From the NCBI GenBank assembly GCA_031290005.1, contig JAITOJ010000130.1, positions 1-9,302 on the forward strand: DNA of 9,302 nt, written 5' to 3'. The notes beneath the pieces are model-generated. The model saw only the letters and a program-made list of their open reading frames with translations, had not been told where the DNA came from and did no database searches. Positions 1 to 6,943 of the stretch are shown here, piece by piece. A program made the translations under genes and the position numbers. Position 1 is the stretch's first letter. Every line of letters begins with the position of its first letter. This stretch comes from Treponema sp. Its GTDB lineage: Bacteria > Spirochaetota > Spirochaetia > Treponematales > Treponemataceae.

Positions 1-662
1 AACTTATCGCGGCTCAAAAAATCAATATTGTCAATTTGAATAATATACGGGTAAATTACGCTGATTTTAGTAAGTACGACATCGAAACAATGCGTGCCGA
101 ACCGCTGCTCTATCAGAGCGGTTATTTAACGATAGTCAAATACGATGATGAACTGAATGAATTCACCCTTGATTATCCGAATGTTGAAGTTCGCGCTTCA
201 TTTGCCAAATCTCTATTGGAGCAGTATTTTCAGCCAACGGAAGATAACGCGAATACGCTGCTTACCACGGACTTGATACGGGCATTTGTATGCGGCAGCC
301 CCGAAGACGCGCTTCTTGCCGTGCGTCGTTTTTTGTCCGTAATTCCCTACGACCTTATCCGCGAAAAAGAGAATTATTACCAGACTGCTGTGCATTTAAT
401 TTTTACCATGCTCGGTCTTAATTGTCGCAGCGAAGTCCGTATTGCATCCGGACGGATTGATACGCTGGTGGAAACAAAAAATTACGTATACTGTTTTGAA
501 TTCAAATTGAACGGCACGGCGGAAGAAGCGCTCGCGCAAATCGACACGAAGCAATATCTTCTGCCGTGGACAGGAACCGGCAAGAAGCTGTTCAAAGTCG
601 GCGTAAATTTTGATCATACAAAAAACAATATCGGCGAGTGGCAATGTATCGTTGTGTCGTAA
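1..662 (+). CDS. AAA-ATPase-like / PD-(D/E)XK nuclease family protein, C-terminal part (5' end outside window)
   Basis: The frame is open from base 3 to the TAA at 660-662 with no upstream stop, so a TTG start at 36 is unlikely and the gene probably begins before the window. The visible ~220 residues match the C-terminal half of the family that joins an AAA-ATPase-like domain to a PDDEXK_9 domain. A linker around LLYQSGYLTI and FTLDYPN is followed by the nuclease-like fold, with YYQTAVHLIF, the acidic residue of GRID, the E-x-K of CFEFK, then ALAQI and GVNFD. These are the expected PD-(D/E)XK catalytic positions and they are intact. Full family members are usually around 500 residues. They occur in many copies in spirochaete and Bacteroidetes genomes, and their function is not established. 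A decayed relative lies just downstream. Family assignment is confident; nuclease activity is inferred. Confidence 0.8.
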   Translation, partial: LIAAQKINIVNLNNIRVNYADFSKYDIETMRAEPLLYQSGYLTIVKYDDELNEFTLDYPNVEVRASFAKSLLEQYFQPTEDNANTLLTTDLIRAFVCGSPEDALLAVRRFLSVIPYDLIREKENYYQTAVHLIFTMLGLNCRSEVRIASGRIDTLVETKNYVYCFEFKLNGTAEEALAQIDTKQYLLPWTGTGKKLFKVGVNFDHTKNNIGEWQCIVVS

Positions 663-714
663 TGAACGGTAAAAAAAGAACGCAAAGTATTTTCATTACT
701 GTCCCACATTAGGG

Positions 715-806
715 GCGCTTTTTGAAGGTCGGCGCGAATTGTTCGGCGGAGTCGGTACACCCTGGATTATCCCAACGAGGAAGTGCGGAGTAGTTTTGCC
801 GAATGA
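715..806 (+). pseudogene. Remnant of a second AAA-ATPase-like/PDDEXK_9 gene
   Basis: Two adjacent scraps in different frames recall different parts of this protein family. Bases 715-750 read ALFEGRRELF, resembling the FFEG..ELF segment near the family's N-terminus. Bases 756-806 read YTLDYPNEEVRSSFAE and then TGA; 12 of the first 15 residues equal the linker of the upstream gene (FTLDYPNVEVRASFA). In a full protein these segments lie far apart, so an internal deletion plus a frame change is implied. Nucleotide identity to the upstream gene over those 45 bases is 32/45, so this is a diverged paralogue and not a fresh duplication. The second scrap is secure; the first rests on memory of the family. 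Confidence 0.6.
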
Positions 807-852
807 GGTATTTGCTTTTTCGGTGTCTTTTTCATTGAGGCAACGCGCCGCC

Positions 853-882
853 TTGACTAATCACATAAAAACGATTTATCAT
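853..882 (+). promoter_or_regulatory. Promoter of def, predicted leaderless
   Basis: TTGACT (853-858), an 18-bp spacer and TATCAT (877-882) each match the sigma-70 consensus at 5 of 6 positions. Only 7 nt separate the -10 box from the def ATG at 890, so transcription should begin at or next to the start codon. No Shine-Dalgarno lies upstream of that ATG. Confidence 0.6.
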
Positions 883-889
883 ACATTGT

Positions 890-1450
890 ATGGAAATTGT
901 GCAGCTTGGCAGTGAAACTCTCCGGCAAAAGTCGGAGACTGTAACGGAAATAACCGAAGGCGTAAAAAAACTTGTTTCGGATATGTTTAGCGTCATGATC
1001 GCCGCAAACGGGGTGGGGCTTGCGGCTCCCCAGGTGGGGGTATTGAAGCGCCTCTTTATCGTGCGGGTAGATGACGGCATTCGCCGGACGTTTATCAATC
1101 CCCAAATACTGGAAACCTCGGAGGAGACCGAGCCGTCTGAAGAGGGCTGCCTGAGTATCCGAGGGGTGTGGTATACCATTACCCGTCCCAAACGGGTGAA
1201 AATACAGGCTTTGGATGAAAACGGCAAACCCTTTACGCTGGACGCCGAAGGGCCTCTTGGCCGGGCAATCCAGCATGAGAACGACCATCTGAACGGCATC
1301 TTATACATTGACTATGCGGATGCTGACTTCAGACAAAAAACGATTGAGCAATTCCAGCGGCGGGCAGCCCGGCGGGAAGAAAAGCTGGCAATCAAAAAAG
1401 CCAAATCCGCGCGAATTGCGGCAAAAAACGCAAACAAAGAGGGTAGGTGA
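890..1450 (+). CDS. def: Peptide deformylase
   Basis: Removes the N-formyl group from nascent polypeptides at the ribosome, using a metal ion held by Cys and two His. All three family motifs are present in this 186-residue protein: GVGLAAPQVG (41-50), EGCLS with metal ligand Cys87 (85-89), and HENDH with His129, catalytic Glu130 and His133. The ATG at 890 fits the normal N-terminus of the family. There is no Shine-Dalgarno, and the -10 box sits 7 nt upstream. The C-terminal tail after about residue 150 is strongly basic (RRAARREEK, KKAKSARIAAKNANK) and longer than in E. coli, where the C-terminal helix docks on the ribosome; a similar role is plausible here. It is followed immediately by fmt, with the TGA at 1448-1450 abutting the fmt ATG. 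Confidence 0.97.
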   Translation: MEIVQLGSETLRQKSETVTEITEGVKKLVSDMFSVMIAANGVGLAAPQVGVLKRLFIVRVDDGIRRTFINPQILETSEETEPSEEGCLSIRGVWYTITRPKRVKIQALDENGKPFTLDAEGPLGRAIQHENDHLNGILYIDYADADFRQKTIEQFQRRAARREEKLAIKKAKSARIAAKNANKEGR

Positions 1451-2416
1451 ATGATGCGCGTTCTCTATGCCGGAACCCCGGAGCCATCGGCCCTGACGTT
1501 GGGCATCCTGCTTGAAGCGAGTGAAAAACTGGACGCGGTGTTTCAGGTTGCCGGAGTACTGACAAACCCACCCGCCCGCCAGGCCCGGAACAGAACGCCG
1601 GAGGACAGCCCTGTGGCTGTTCTGGCAAAACAGACGGGAATTCCCTGCGTGGCTCCGGAAAAACTTGACGGCCCGTGCAGGGACAAAATAGCGGCTCTCA
1701 AGCCTGATTTGCTGGCGTGCTTTGCTTTCGGCAAGATTTTCGGCCCTCAATTTATGGCACTTTTTTCCTTAGGGGGCGTTAACCTGCATCCTTCCCTGCT
1801 GCCAAAATACCGGGGCGCCGCGCCGGTGCAGGCGGCAATTCTGAACCGGGAAGCGGTTACGGGCATCACTGTTCAGCGTCTTGCGCCGGAAATGGACAGC
1901 GGAGACATCCTGTTACAGCGGGAGATTCCTTTGTCCGGAACCGAAACTGCTGTTTCTTTGCTGGATTTCGCGGCCCGGGAAGGGGCGCGAGCTCTGACTG
2001 AGGTGCTCGAAGCGGCATCGCGCGCGGGAAACCTTCCCGCCGGAATCCCCCAAAATCATGCCGGAGCGACCTACTGTACCCAGCTTCGGCGGGAGGATGG
2101 CAGAATCAACTGGGCGCAATCCGCTCCGGAGATTGACGCTCAAATTCGCGCCTTTGATCCCTGGCCCGGGGCATTTACACTGTTTATGGGGGAAAGCCTT
2201 AAAATTCGCCGGGCATCGGTCTTTTCTCTGGATAACCGGAACGGACAGCCCCTCCCCGGCACGGTATTGGGGATAGACAAACAGGCCGGGATTCTGGTAC
2301 AAACAGGGAAGGGAATTTTAGGGGTGCTTGAGCTTCAGCGGCAGGCAAAAAAAGAAGTGCCCTGGAAGGATTTTATCAATGGAAACAGAAATTTTACCGG
2401 AACAAAACTCGGATAG
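1451..2416 (+). CDS. fmt: Methionyl-tRNA formyltransferase
   Basis: Transfers a formyl group from 10-formyltetrahydrofolate to Met-tRNAfMet for translation initiation. The 321 residues are full length. The N-terminal catalytic domain shows YAGTPE (6-11), the active-site Asn111 and His113 in GGVNLHPSLLPKYRG, and Asp149 in MDSGD. The C-terminal tRNA-binding domain runs from about residue 205, with DGRINW and the FDPWPGAF stretch. There are two in-frame ATGs, at 1451 and 1454. GAGGG at 1439-1443 lies 7 nt before the first and 10 nt before the second, so 1451 is preferred. It sits directly after def and its last 38 nt overlap the PASTA gene, so the three should be co-transcribed. Def and Fmt are the two halves of the formyl-methionine cycle and are often neighbours. 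Confidence 0.97.
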   Translation: MMRVLYAGTPEPSALTLGILLEASEKLDAVFQVAGVLTNPPARQARNRTPEDSPVAVLAKQTGIPCVAPEKLDGPCRDKIAALKPDLLACFAFGKIFGPQFMALFSLGGVNLHPSLLPKYRGAAPVQAAILNREAVTGITVQRLAPEMDSGDILLQREIPLSGTETAVSLLDFAAREGARALTEVLEAASRAGNLPAGIPQNHAGATYCTQLRREDGRINWAQSAPEIDAQIRAFDPWPGAFTLFMGESLKIRRASVFSLDNRNGQPLPGTVLGIDKQAGILVQTGKGILGVLELQRQAKKEVPWKDFINGNRNFTGTKLG

Positions 2417-3443
2417 CCCGGGGACGATTGTCTTGGGGAAAAAGATACAAAAATATTTCAAACGCTTTCGGTTTGAACAATATCAGGGCGGAGGAAAGCG
2501 GTTCCTGCTCACTCTCCTGGGGTCGGTGTTCCTGATGGCTGTTGTGGCGGTGGCGGTATTCTTTGCCTTTGTCAGCCGGCCAGAGCAAGTGCTGGTTCCA
2601 GATGTGACCGGTAAGGTGCTGACCACGGCCCTGCTGGAAATGCAAGTCAAGGAACTGTATCCCAAGATACAATTGAGATATTCAAATTCTCCGGACGACA
2701 AGGGCTTGATACTTGAACAGAATCCGAGTCCCGGTTCGATTGTTAAAGCGGGCCGCCGCATTACCCTGGTGGTTAGCCAGGGGATTATTATTGATACCGT
2801 AGGCAATTTCACAGGCAGGCAATATGCCGAAGTACAGATGGAACTGCAAACCCTGTTTTCCGGGACTATCCGGCCGCTGATCGCTTTAGCTGAACCTGTG
2901 TATACCCCGGATGCGGCAGCGCCGGGAATTGTGCTGGCCCAGGACCCGGCCGCGGGTACGCCTATTACTGAGCCGGTGACAGTCAAACTCATGGTAAGCC
3001 GGGGGCTCCAGACTGAGCAGGCCGCTGTGCCCAATTTGGTTGGTATGACGGTTTCCGAGGTATTTGCCCAGATGGAACGCAGCAAAGTGATTTTTGACTT
3101 CAGCGCCCAATATGCGGGGGAGGGGGAAAAAACGGGAACCGTGATTGCCCAGGAATCATCTCAGGCCAATGTTCCCAACTACGCCCGGATACAGGCAAGA
3201 TTTGCCTTGCCTGAAAAAGCGGTAAATGGCAATATTTACGGGATTTTTTCCGCCGAAATAACCGCCTTCCCCTATGCGGTGCCGGTGCAGATGGCGGTCA
3301 GGCCTCCTTCGGGCCGGGTTTATACGGCGGTACTCTTTGAGCACACCGGCGGGCACATCACCGTGCCCTATGCGGCGCCGGCGGGCAGCGAGCTGACCCT
3401 TGTTGCCGGAGGACGAACCGTGGCAACAAAAATTGCGAATTAG
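2379..3443 (+). CDS. Membrane-anchored PASTA-domain protein
   Basis: A 354-residue protein. It has a short cytoplasmic N-terminus (1-41, basic around KKIQKYFKRFRF), one membrane helix at about 42-65, and an outside region with three PASTA-type repeats: about 71-135 (VPDVTGK ... ITLVVSQG), 136-209 (ending VKLMVSRG) and 214-276 (VPNLVGM). A beta-rich tail of about 75 residues follows. PASTA domains usually bind peptidoglycan or muropeptides and are attached to Ser/Thr kinases or penicillin-binding proteins; neither catalytic domain is present. The start at 2379 is chosen because GGAAGGA (2364-2370) lies 8 nt upstream. It overlaps fmt by 38 nt, consistent with translational coupling. A role in cell-wall sensing or scaffolding is inference; the gene has no symbol I recognise. 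Confidence 0.88.
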   Translation: METEILPEQNSDSPGTIVLGKKIQKYFKRFRFEQYQGGGKRFLLTLLGSVFLMAVVAVAVFFAFVSRPEQVLVPDVTGKVLTTALLEMQVKELYPKIQLRYSNSPDDKGLILEQNPSPGSIVKAGRRITLVVSQGIIIDTVGNFTGRQYAEVQMELQTLFSGTIRPLIALAEPVYTPDAAAPGIVLAQDPAAGTPITEPVTVKLMVSRGLQTEQAAVPNLVGMTVSEVFAQMERSKVIFDFSAQYAGEGEKTGTVIAQESSQANVPNYARIQARFALPEKAVNGNIYGIFSAEITAFPYAVPVQMAVRPPSGRVYTAVLFEHTGGHITVPYAAPAGSELTLVAGGRTVATKIAN

Positions 3444-3489
3444 TCTATTCCTCTCTTGAAGGCTGGGGCACGGAGCGGGCGGCCCTGAT

Positions 3490-4212
3490 TTAGCGTTCTT
3501 CGATGCTGCCGTCTCCGCGGGCAGCGAAAACCAGGGGGCGGAGGCGGGTGAAAAAGCCGTTTTCCGCCACGCCGGGAACAGCGTTGATTTCTTGTTCCAG
3601 AGCGGCGGCATCAACGGGGGTTTTCCAGAGACAGTCCAGAATCATGTTGCCGTTGTCGGTGATGACCGGGCCGGCTTTTTTGACCCCCTCGCGGATTACG
3701 CAGGAGGCGCCCAGATGTTCCAGGGCGCGGATGACCGGGACGCGGGCATCTTCGATGATTTCCACGGGCAGGGGAAAACGGGAGCCCAGATGGGGAACCA
3801 GTTTTGATTCGTCCGCGAGGATGACAAAAATTTTTGAGTTATAAGCGGCGATTTTTTCCCGGAGCAGCGCCCCGCCGCCTCCTTTTATAAGACGGTTTTC
3901 CGGGTCGATTTCGTCCGCACCATCGATGGTCAGGTCAAGAACACCGCCGATATTCCGGGAATTGAGGGAAAACACCGGGATACCCAGTTCTTCGCAAGCC
4001 ATATGGGTTTGAAAACTGGTTACCACCGCCTGTATATTCCGCAGTTTATCCGCTTTGAGGGATTCCGCGAGCCGGTACACCGCCTGAATTGCCGTTGAGC
4101 CGGTTCCCAGGCCGATTTTCATGCCGCTGAAAATCATTCCCCTGGAAATCAGGATATCAACGGCGTATTCTCCGGCAAGTCTTTTTTGTTCAGCCTGTGT
4201 AAACTGTTTCAT
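3490..4212 (-). CDS. rpiA: Ribose-5-phosphate isomerase A
   Basis: Interconverts ribose-5-phosphate and ribulose-5-phosphate in the non-oxidative pentose phosphate pathway. The 240-residue protein has the RpiA signatures GLGTGST (34-40), the DGADEID loop (97-103) and KGGGGALLREK (110-120) with the catalytic Glu119. The start at 4212 (MKQFTQ) is chosen because GGAG (plus-strand 4219-4222) lies 6 nt upstream; an ATG at 4245 would add 11 residues without support. The first 23 nt overlap the end of aroDE, so the two are probably co-transcribed and translationally coupled. The pentose phosphate pathway makes erythrose-4-phosphate, the first substrate of the shikimate route, which gives the pairing a metabolic logic (inference). 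It converges on the PASTA gene with 46 nt between stop codons. Confidence 0.96.
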   Translation of the reverse strand: MKQFTQAEQKRLAGEYAVDILISRGMIFSGMKIGLGTGSTAIQAVYRLAESLKADKLRNIQAVVTSFQTHMACEELGIPVFSLNSRNIGGVLDLTIDGADEIDPENRLIKGGGGALLREKIAAYNSKIFVILADESKLVPHLGSRFPLPVEIIEDARVPVIRALEHLGASCVIREGVKKAGPVITDNGNMILDCLWKTPVDAAALEQEINAVPGVAENGFFTRLRPLVFAARGDGSIEER

Positions 4213-5695
4213 AGGATTCTCCGGTAAAAATTTTGAATTGTTCATAGCCCTGATAGTCGAGCATGGAGCGACCGTTGCAAACCCGGCAGCCCGCTTTTTT
4301 TGCCCTGGTCAGGACAGGGGTCATTTCAGGAGTATAGATTACGTCAAAGACCGCCTCATTGCCGGTAAAGTAATAGAACGACAGGGGGTCAGCCGATTTA
4401 TCCAGGGGGTCAGCATTCATTCCCACCGGAGTGGTCTGGATGATTAAATTGCTGTATTGTTCCAGAGCTGGAAGCGCCTGCTGGGTGAGGGACGCATAGT
4501 GAAATTTATAGTTATCCGCGATATGTTTCGCTTTTCCGATGGTACGGTTAAAGACACAGGCCTTCCCCTTGAGACGTTTGACCGCCAAGGCGGCTGCTTT
4601 AGCCGCGCCCCCTGCCCCGATGATAGCTGCCTTTACACCGGATAGATTTTTGACTTGCAGGAATTCCAGAAGCGCCCGGGATAATCCTTCCAAGTCTGTA
4701 TCGTAGCCGGTCCACCCGGAGGGAGTTTTAAGAATGGTATTGCATGCCTTGATTTGCTTCACCACACCGTCGGTCTCATTCAAATATGAGAGCACACGTT
4801 CCTTGTGAGGTACGGTTACGGAAATCCCTTGTATCCCCACAGCCTCCGCGAAGCCCAGTGTTTCTTCAATAGTTTCAGATTTGATGGGTATATACACGGC
4901 GTTTATCCCGTGTTTTATGTAGCCCGTATTGTGAATCAGGGGACTCAGGGTAGTTTTGAGGGGAAACCCGGTTACCCCGTAAATCGCCGTATCCGTATTA
5001 ATGGATTGAAACCGGTACAGCTCCGACAGGGTCTTCGGGTCAATGTGGCCGAGCCGCTCGCCCAAGCCGCTTCCTTCCGGCGACGTGTAGGTCAAAAAAG
5101 AATGCAGCTTGTCGGCTAAAATCCGTGAGGGAAACCCGTAATCCCCCATGAGAACGAGGATTTGCTCCCTGTTTTCCAGTTCTTTCGCTTCCTGAAACAG
5201 CCGGGTGACTTCGCTCAGACTGTGGGGCATACACGAAATCTTTGGGATTTCATACCCCGTGATTTTCATCTGTTTCAGTTTGGATACGGTGTCCGGCAGG
5301 CAGCCGGTCATATCGTGATAACTTCGGATGACTCGTGTGCCAAAAGCAAAAGCGGCTTCCTGGAGGCTGGGCACATAAAAGTCTTCCTCAAAATCAACGT
5401 AGGCAAAATTTTTTCTGCGGTCCTGGTTGGCAAAAGCAAGTCCTCGCGCAAATAGGGTTGTGCGGTTCGCTTCGCCTTCAAAGAATAACCCGCCGTCGAT
5501 TTTCCGGCGGATGGTCAAAATGCAAGGGAGGCCCGCCTGTTCGGGAAAACGCCGGATGTGCAGTTGTTCATCTGTGTCCAGATGGTCAACCCGGAGTTCC
5601 GCTATGTCTATCCATTTGCGGTAGTTATCAATTAACTCCAAATTCCCTTGCAGGGTTTTCGCGTTCAGGCACAGGCAAACAAGAGGACAGTTCAT
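4190..5695 (-). CDS. aroDE: Bifunctional 3-dehydroquinate dehydratase (type I) / shikimate dehydrogenase
   Basis: One 501-residue chain carries two consecutive shikimate-pathway enzymes. Residues 1-230 are a type I dehydroquinase: AELRVDH (33-39), IRRKIDGG with a substrate Arg (62-69), the catalytic His127 in SYHDMTG and the Schiff-base Lys152 in PKISCMP. Residues 238-501 are shikimate dehydrogenase: YGVTGFPLKTTLSPLIHN, catalytic Lys298 in VTVPHKE, Asn319, Asp334 in GYDTD, the nucleotide loop GAGGAAKAA (360-368), NRT (383-385, typical of NADP) and Gln482. The first shikimate-contacting Ser of the usual S-x-S is Thr249 here; Ser251 is kept. The same fusion is known in plants and some chlamydiae and spirochaetes. 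The ATG at 5695 has no Shine-Dalgarno, and a -10 box ends 6 nt upstream. The 3' end overlaps rpiA. Confidence 0.95.
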   Translation of the reverse strand: MNCPLVCLCLNAKTLQGNLELIDNYRKWIDIAELRVDHLDTDEQLHIRRFPEQAGLPCILTIRRKIDGGLFFEGEANRTTLFARGLAFANQDRRKNFAYVDFEEDFYVPSLQEAAFAFGTRVIRSYHDMTGCLPDTVSKLKQMKITGYEIPKISCMPHSLSEVTRLFQEAKELENREQILVLMGDYGFPSRILADKLHSFLTYTSPEGSGLGERLGHIDPKTLSELYRFQSINTDTAIYGVTGFPLKTTLSPLIHNTGYIKHGINAVYIPIKSETIEETLGFAEAVGIQGISVTVPHKERVLSYLNETDGVVKQIKACNTILKTPSGWTGYDTDLEGLSRALLEFLQVKNLSGVKAAIIGAGGAAKAAALAVKRLKGKACVFNRTIGKAKHIADNYKFHYASLTQQALPALEQYSNLIIQTTPVGMNADPLDKSADPLSFYYFTGNEAVFDVIYTPEMTPVLTRAKKAGCRVCNGRSMLDYQGYEQFKIFTGESYETVYTG

Positions 5696-5701
5696 GCCCT
5701 T

Positions 5702-5710
5702 ATCTTACCA
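5702..5710 (-). promoter_or_regulatory. Extended -10 promoter of aroDE, predicted leaderless
   Basis: On the minus strand TGG-TAAGAT (5710 to 5702) resembles an extended -10 element. The box matches TATAAT at 4 of 6 positions and ends 6 nt before the aroDE ATG. No convincing -35 is seen. It overlaps the -35 region of the divergent phosphoribosyltransferase gene. Weaker than the other promoters in the window. Confidence 0.4.
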
Positions 5711-5734
5711 CAAACCGGGGAATTGTGCTATACT
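5705..5734 (+). promoter_or_regulatory. Extended -10 promoter of the phosphoribosyltransferase gene, predicted leaderless
   Basis: TTACCA (5705-5710, 4 of 6 to TTGACA), an 18-bp spacer and TATACT (5729-5734, 5 of 6), preceded by TGC to give an extended -10. The -10 ends 6 nt before the ATG at 5741, which places the transcription start at or beside the start codon. No usable Shine-Dalgarno is present. The same 9-mer TGCTATACT recurs before thpR. Confidence 0.6.
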
Positions 5735-5740
5735 GGGAAC

Positions 5741-6343
5741 ATGGCAAAAGAATTTCTTCCCTATGACCAGGTGCGCAACGATGCCCTCAGGCTGGCGTAC
5801 CGGATTTGCAAAGACGGTTTTATTCCCGACGTGATTTATGTGTCCCTGCGCGGCGGGGCGTATATGGGCAACGTCATCAGCGAATATTTCAAGCTGGCCC
5901 GGAAAGACGCCCATCCGGTGCTCTATGCCGCGGTGGTTGCCCGGTCATACTCGGATATCCGCAAACAAGACCGGGTGAAAATCGACGGGTGGACGTATTC
6001 CCCGGAATACCTCCGCCACGGAGATAAAATCCTTCTGGTAGACGATATTTTTGACACCGGCAGGACGATTAACCATCTGGTGGAAGTCCTCTTGGACCGG
6101 GGGATTCCCCGGGATGACATCAAGGTGGCGGTGCATGATTACAAATACTGCGCTTACAAAACCGAACAGCTTCCCATCCAGCCGGATTACTGGTGCCGGA
6201 AGTTTGAGATTGTTGATCCCGCAAAAGATTGCTGGATACACTACCTGAGCCACGAGCTTATCGGACTGACCAAGGCGGAACTGGAAGAATACTATTACCG
6301 GGACGACCTGGAACTCCGGGAAGCCTTGGGCGCGGTTCTGTAG
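5741..6343 (+). CDS. Purine-type phosphoribosyltransferase (COG2236-like)
   Basis: A 200-residue type I phosphoribosyltransferase. The PRPP-binding loop ILLVDDIFDTGRTI (97-110) is intact, and the pyrophosphate loop is seen in SLRGGAYMG (35-43). The N-terminal pattern (PDVIYVSLRGG) and the late Trp-Ile stretch (CWIHYL) fit the COG2236 group of hypoxanthine/guanine/xanthine-type enzymes, so purine salvage is likely, but the base cannot be read from the sequence. An upstream ATG at 5648 would add 31 residues read through the aroDE start and both promoters, and is rejected. The start at 5741 agrees with the promoter position. rnhB begins 6 nt after the TAG, so the two form an operon. It is divergent from aroDE with 45 nt between start codons. 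Confidence 0.88.
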   Translation: MAKEFLPYDQVRNDALRLAYRICKDGFIPDVIYVSLRGGAYMGNVISEYFKLARKDAHPVLYAAVVARSYSDIRKQDRVKIDGWTYSPEYLRHGDKILLVDDIFDTGRTINHLVEVLLDRGIPRDDIKVAVHDYKYCAYKTEQLPIQPDYWCRKFEIVDPAKDCWIHYLSHELIGLTKAELEEYYYRDDLELREALGAVL

Positions 6344-6349
6344 GCTTTC

Positions 6350-6943
6350 ATGACTTGCCTTGTCTGCGGAATCGACGAAGCCGGGAGGGGGCCGCTGGCA
6401 GGGCCGGTCTTGGCTGCGGCGGTCATCCTGCCCGCTGATTTTCCAGCGGATATTCTGAATGACTCAAAAAAGCTTTCGGAAAAAAAGCGGCTTATGGCGG
6501 AACAGGTGATTAAAGCAAAAGCCTTGTGGGGCATCGGTTCCGCAAGCCCGGCGGAAATTGACGAAATCAATATTTTGCGTGCCTCGCTTTTGGCCATGAA
6601 ACGGGCCTTTGAGGCCATGTTCCGGCAGGGCAGGGCAGGGGGGCCGCCCGCGGACATCACCGCCCTCGTTGACGGCTTGTATTGCCCGGATATTTCCGTC
6701 CCCTGCCGGGCTGTGCCCAAGGCGGACGGGTTGTTCCCACCGGTAATGGCCGCGTCAATTTTGGCAAAGTGCGAGCGCGACCGGATTATGACCGCCTATG
6801 CCGCGCTCTATCCCGCCTACGGGTACGAAAAGCACAAAGGCTATCCCACCGCGGCGCACCGGGAAATATGCCGGAGGATTGGACCTTCGCCGGTTCAGCG
6901 GATGAGTTTCGCGTACCATTCTTCAATGTTCCGAAATGCCTGA
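6350..6943 (+). CDS. rnhB: Ribonuclease HII
   Basis: Cuts the RNA strand of RNA:DNA hybrids and single ribonucleotides in DNA. The 197 residues are full length, with catalytic Asp9 and Glu10 in GIDEAGRGPLAGPV, DSKKLS (38-43), Asp108 in VDG, Asp126 in KADG (usually K-G-D), ASILAK (135-140) and the C-terminal YGYEKHKGYPTAAH (157-170). Gly-to-Ala next to Asp126 is a mild departure from the consensus. There is a small Gly/Pro-rich insertion at about 92-101. No clear Shine-Dalgarno precedes the ATG; it lies 6 nt after the phosphoribosyltransferase stop, so coupling by re-initiation is likely. The last 49 nt overlap the tail of the minus-strand J-domain gene. Confidence 0.96.
   Translation: MTCLVCGIDEAGRGPLAGPVLAAAVILPADFPADILNDSKKLSEKKRLMAEQVIKAKALWGIGSASPAEIDEINILRASLLAMKRAFEAMFRQGRAGGPPADITALVDGLYCPDISVPCRAVPKADGLFPPVMAASILAKCERDRIMTAYAALYPAYGYEKHKGYPTAAHREICRRIGPSPVQRMSFAYHSSMFRNA

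Noticed and set aside
832..1308. Antisense frames opposite def
   Set aside because: They mirror the codon structure of a clearly identified gene and show no family motif or ribosome site.
2328..2378. Earlier start for the PASTA protein
   Set aside because: It lies in the fmt 3' coding region with no ribosome site; GGAAGGA points to 2379.
3444..3489. Terminator between the convergent PASTA and rpiA genes
   Set aside because: A GGGC/GCCC pairing is possible, but there is no extended stem and no T run on either strand.
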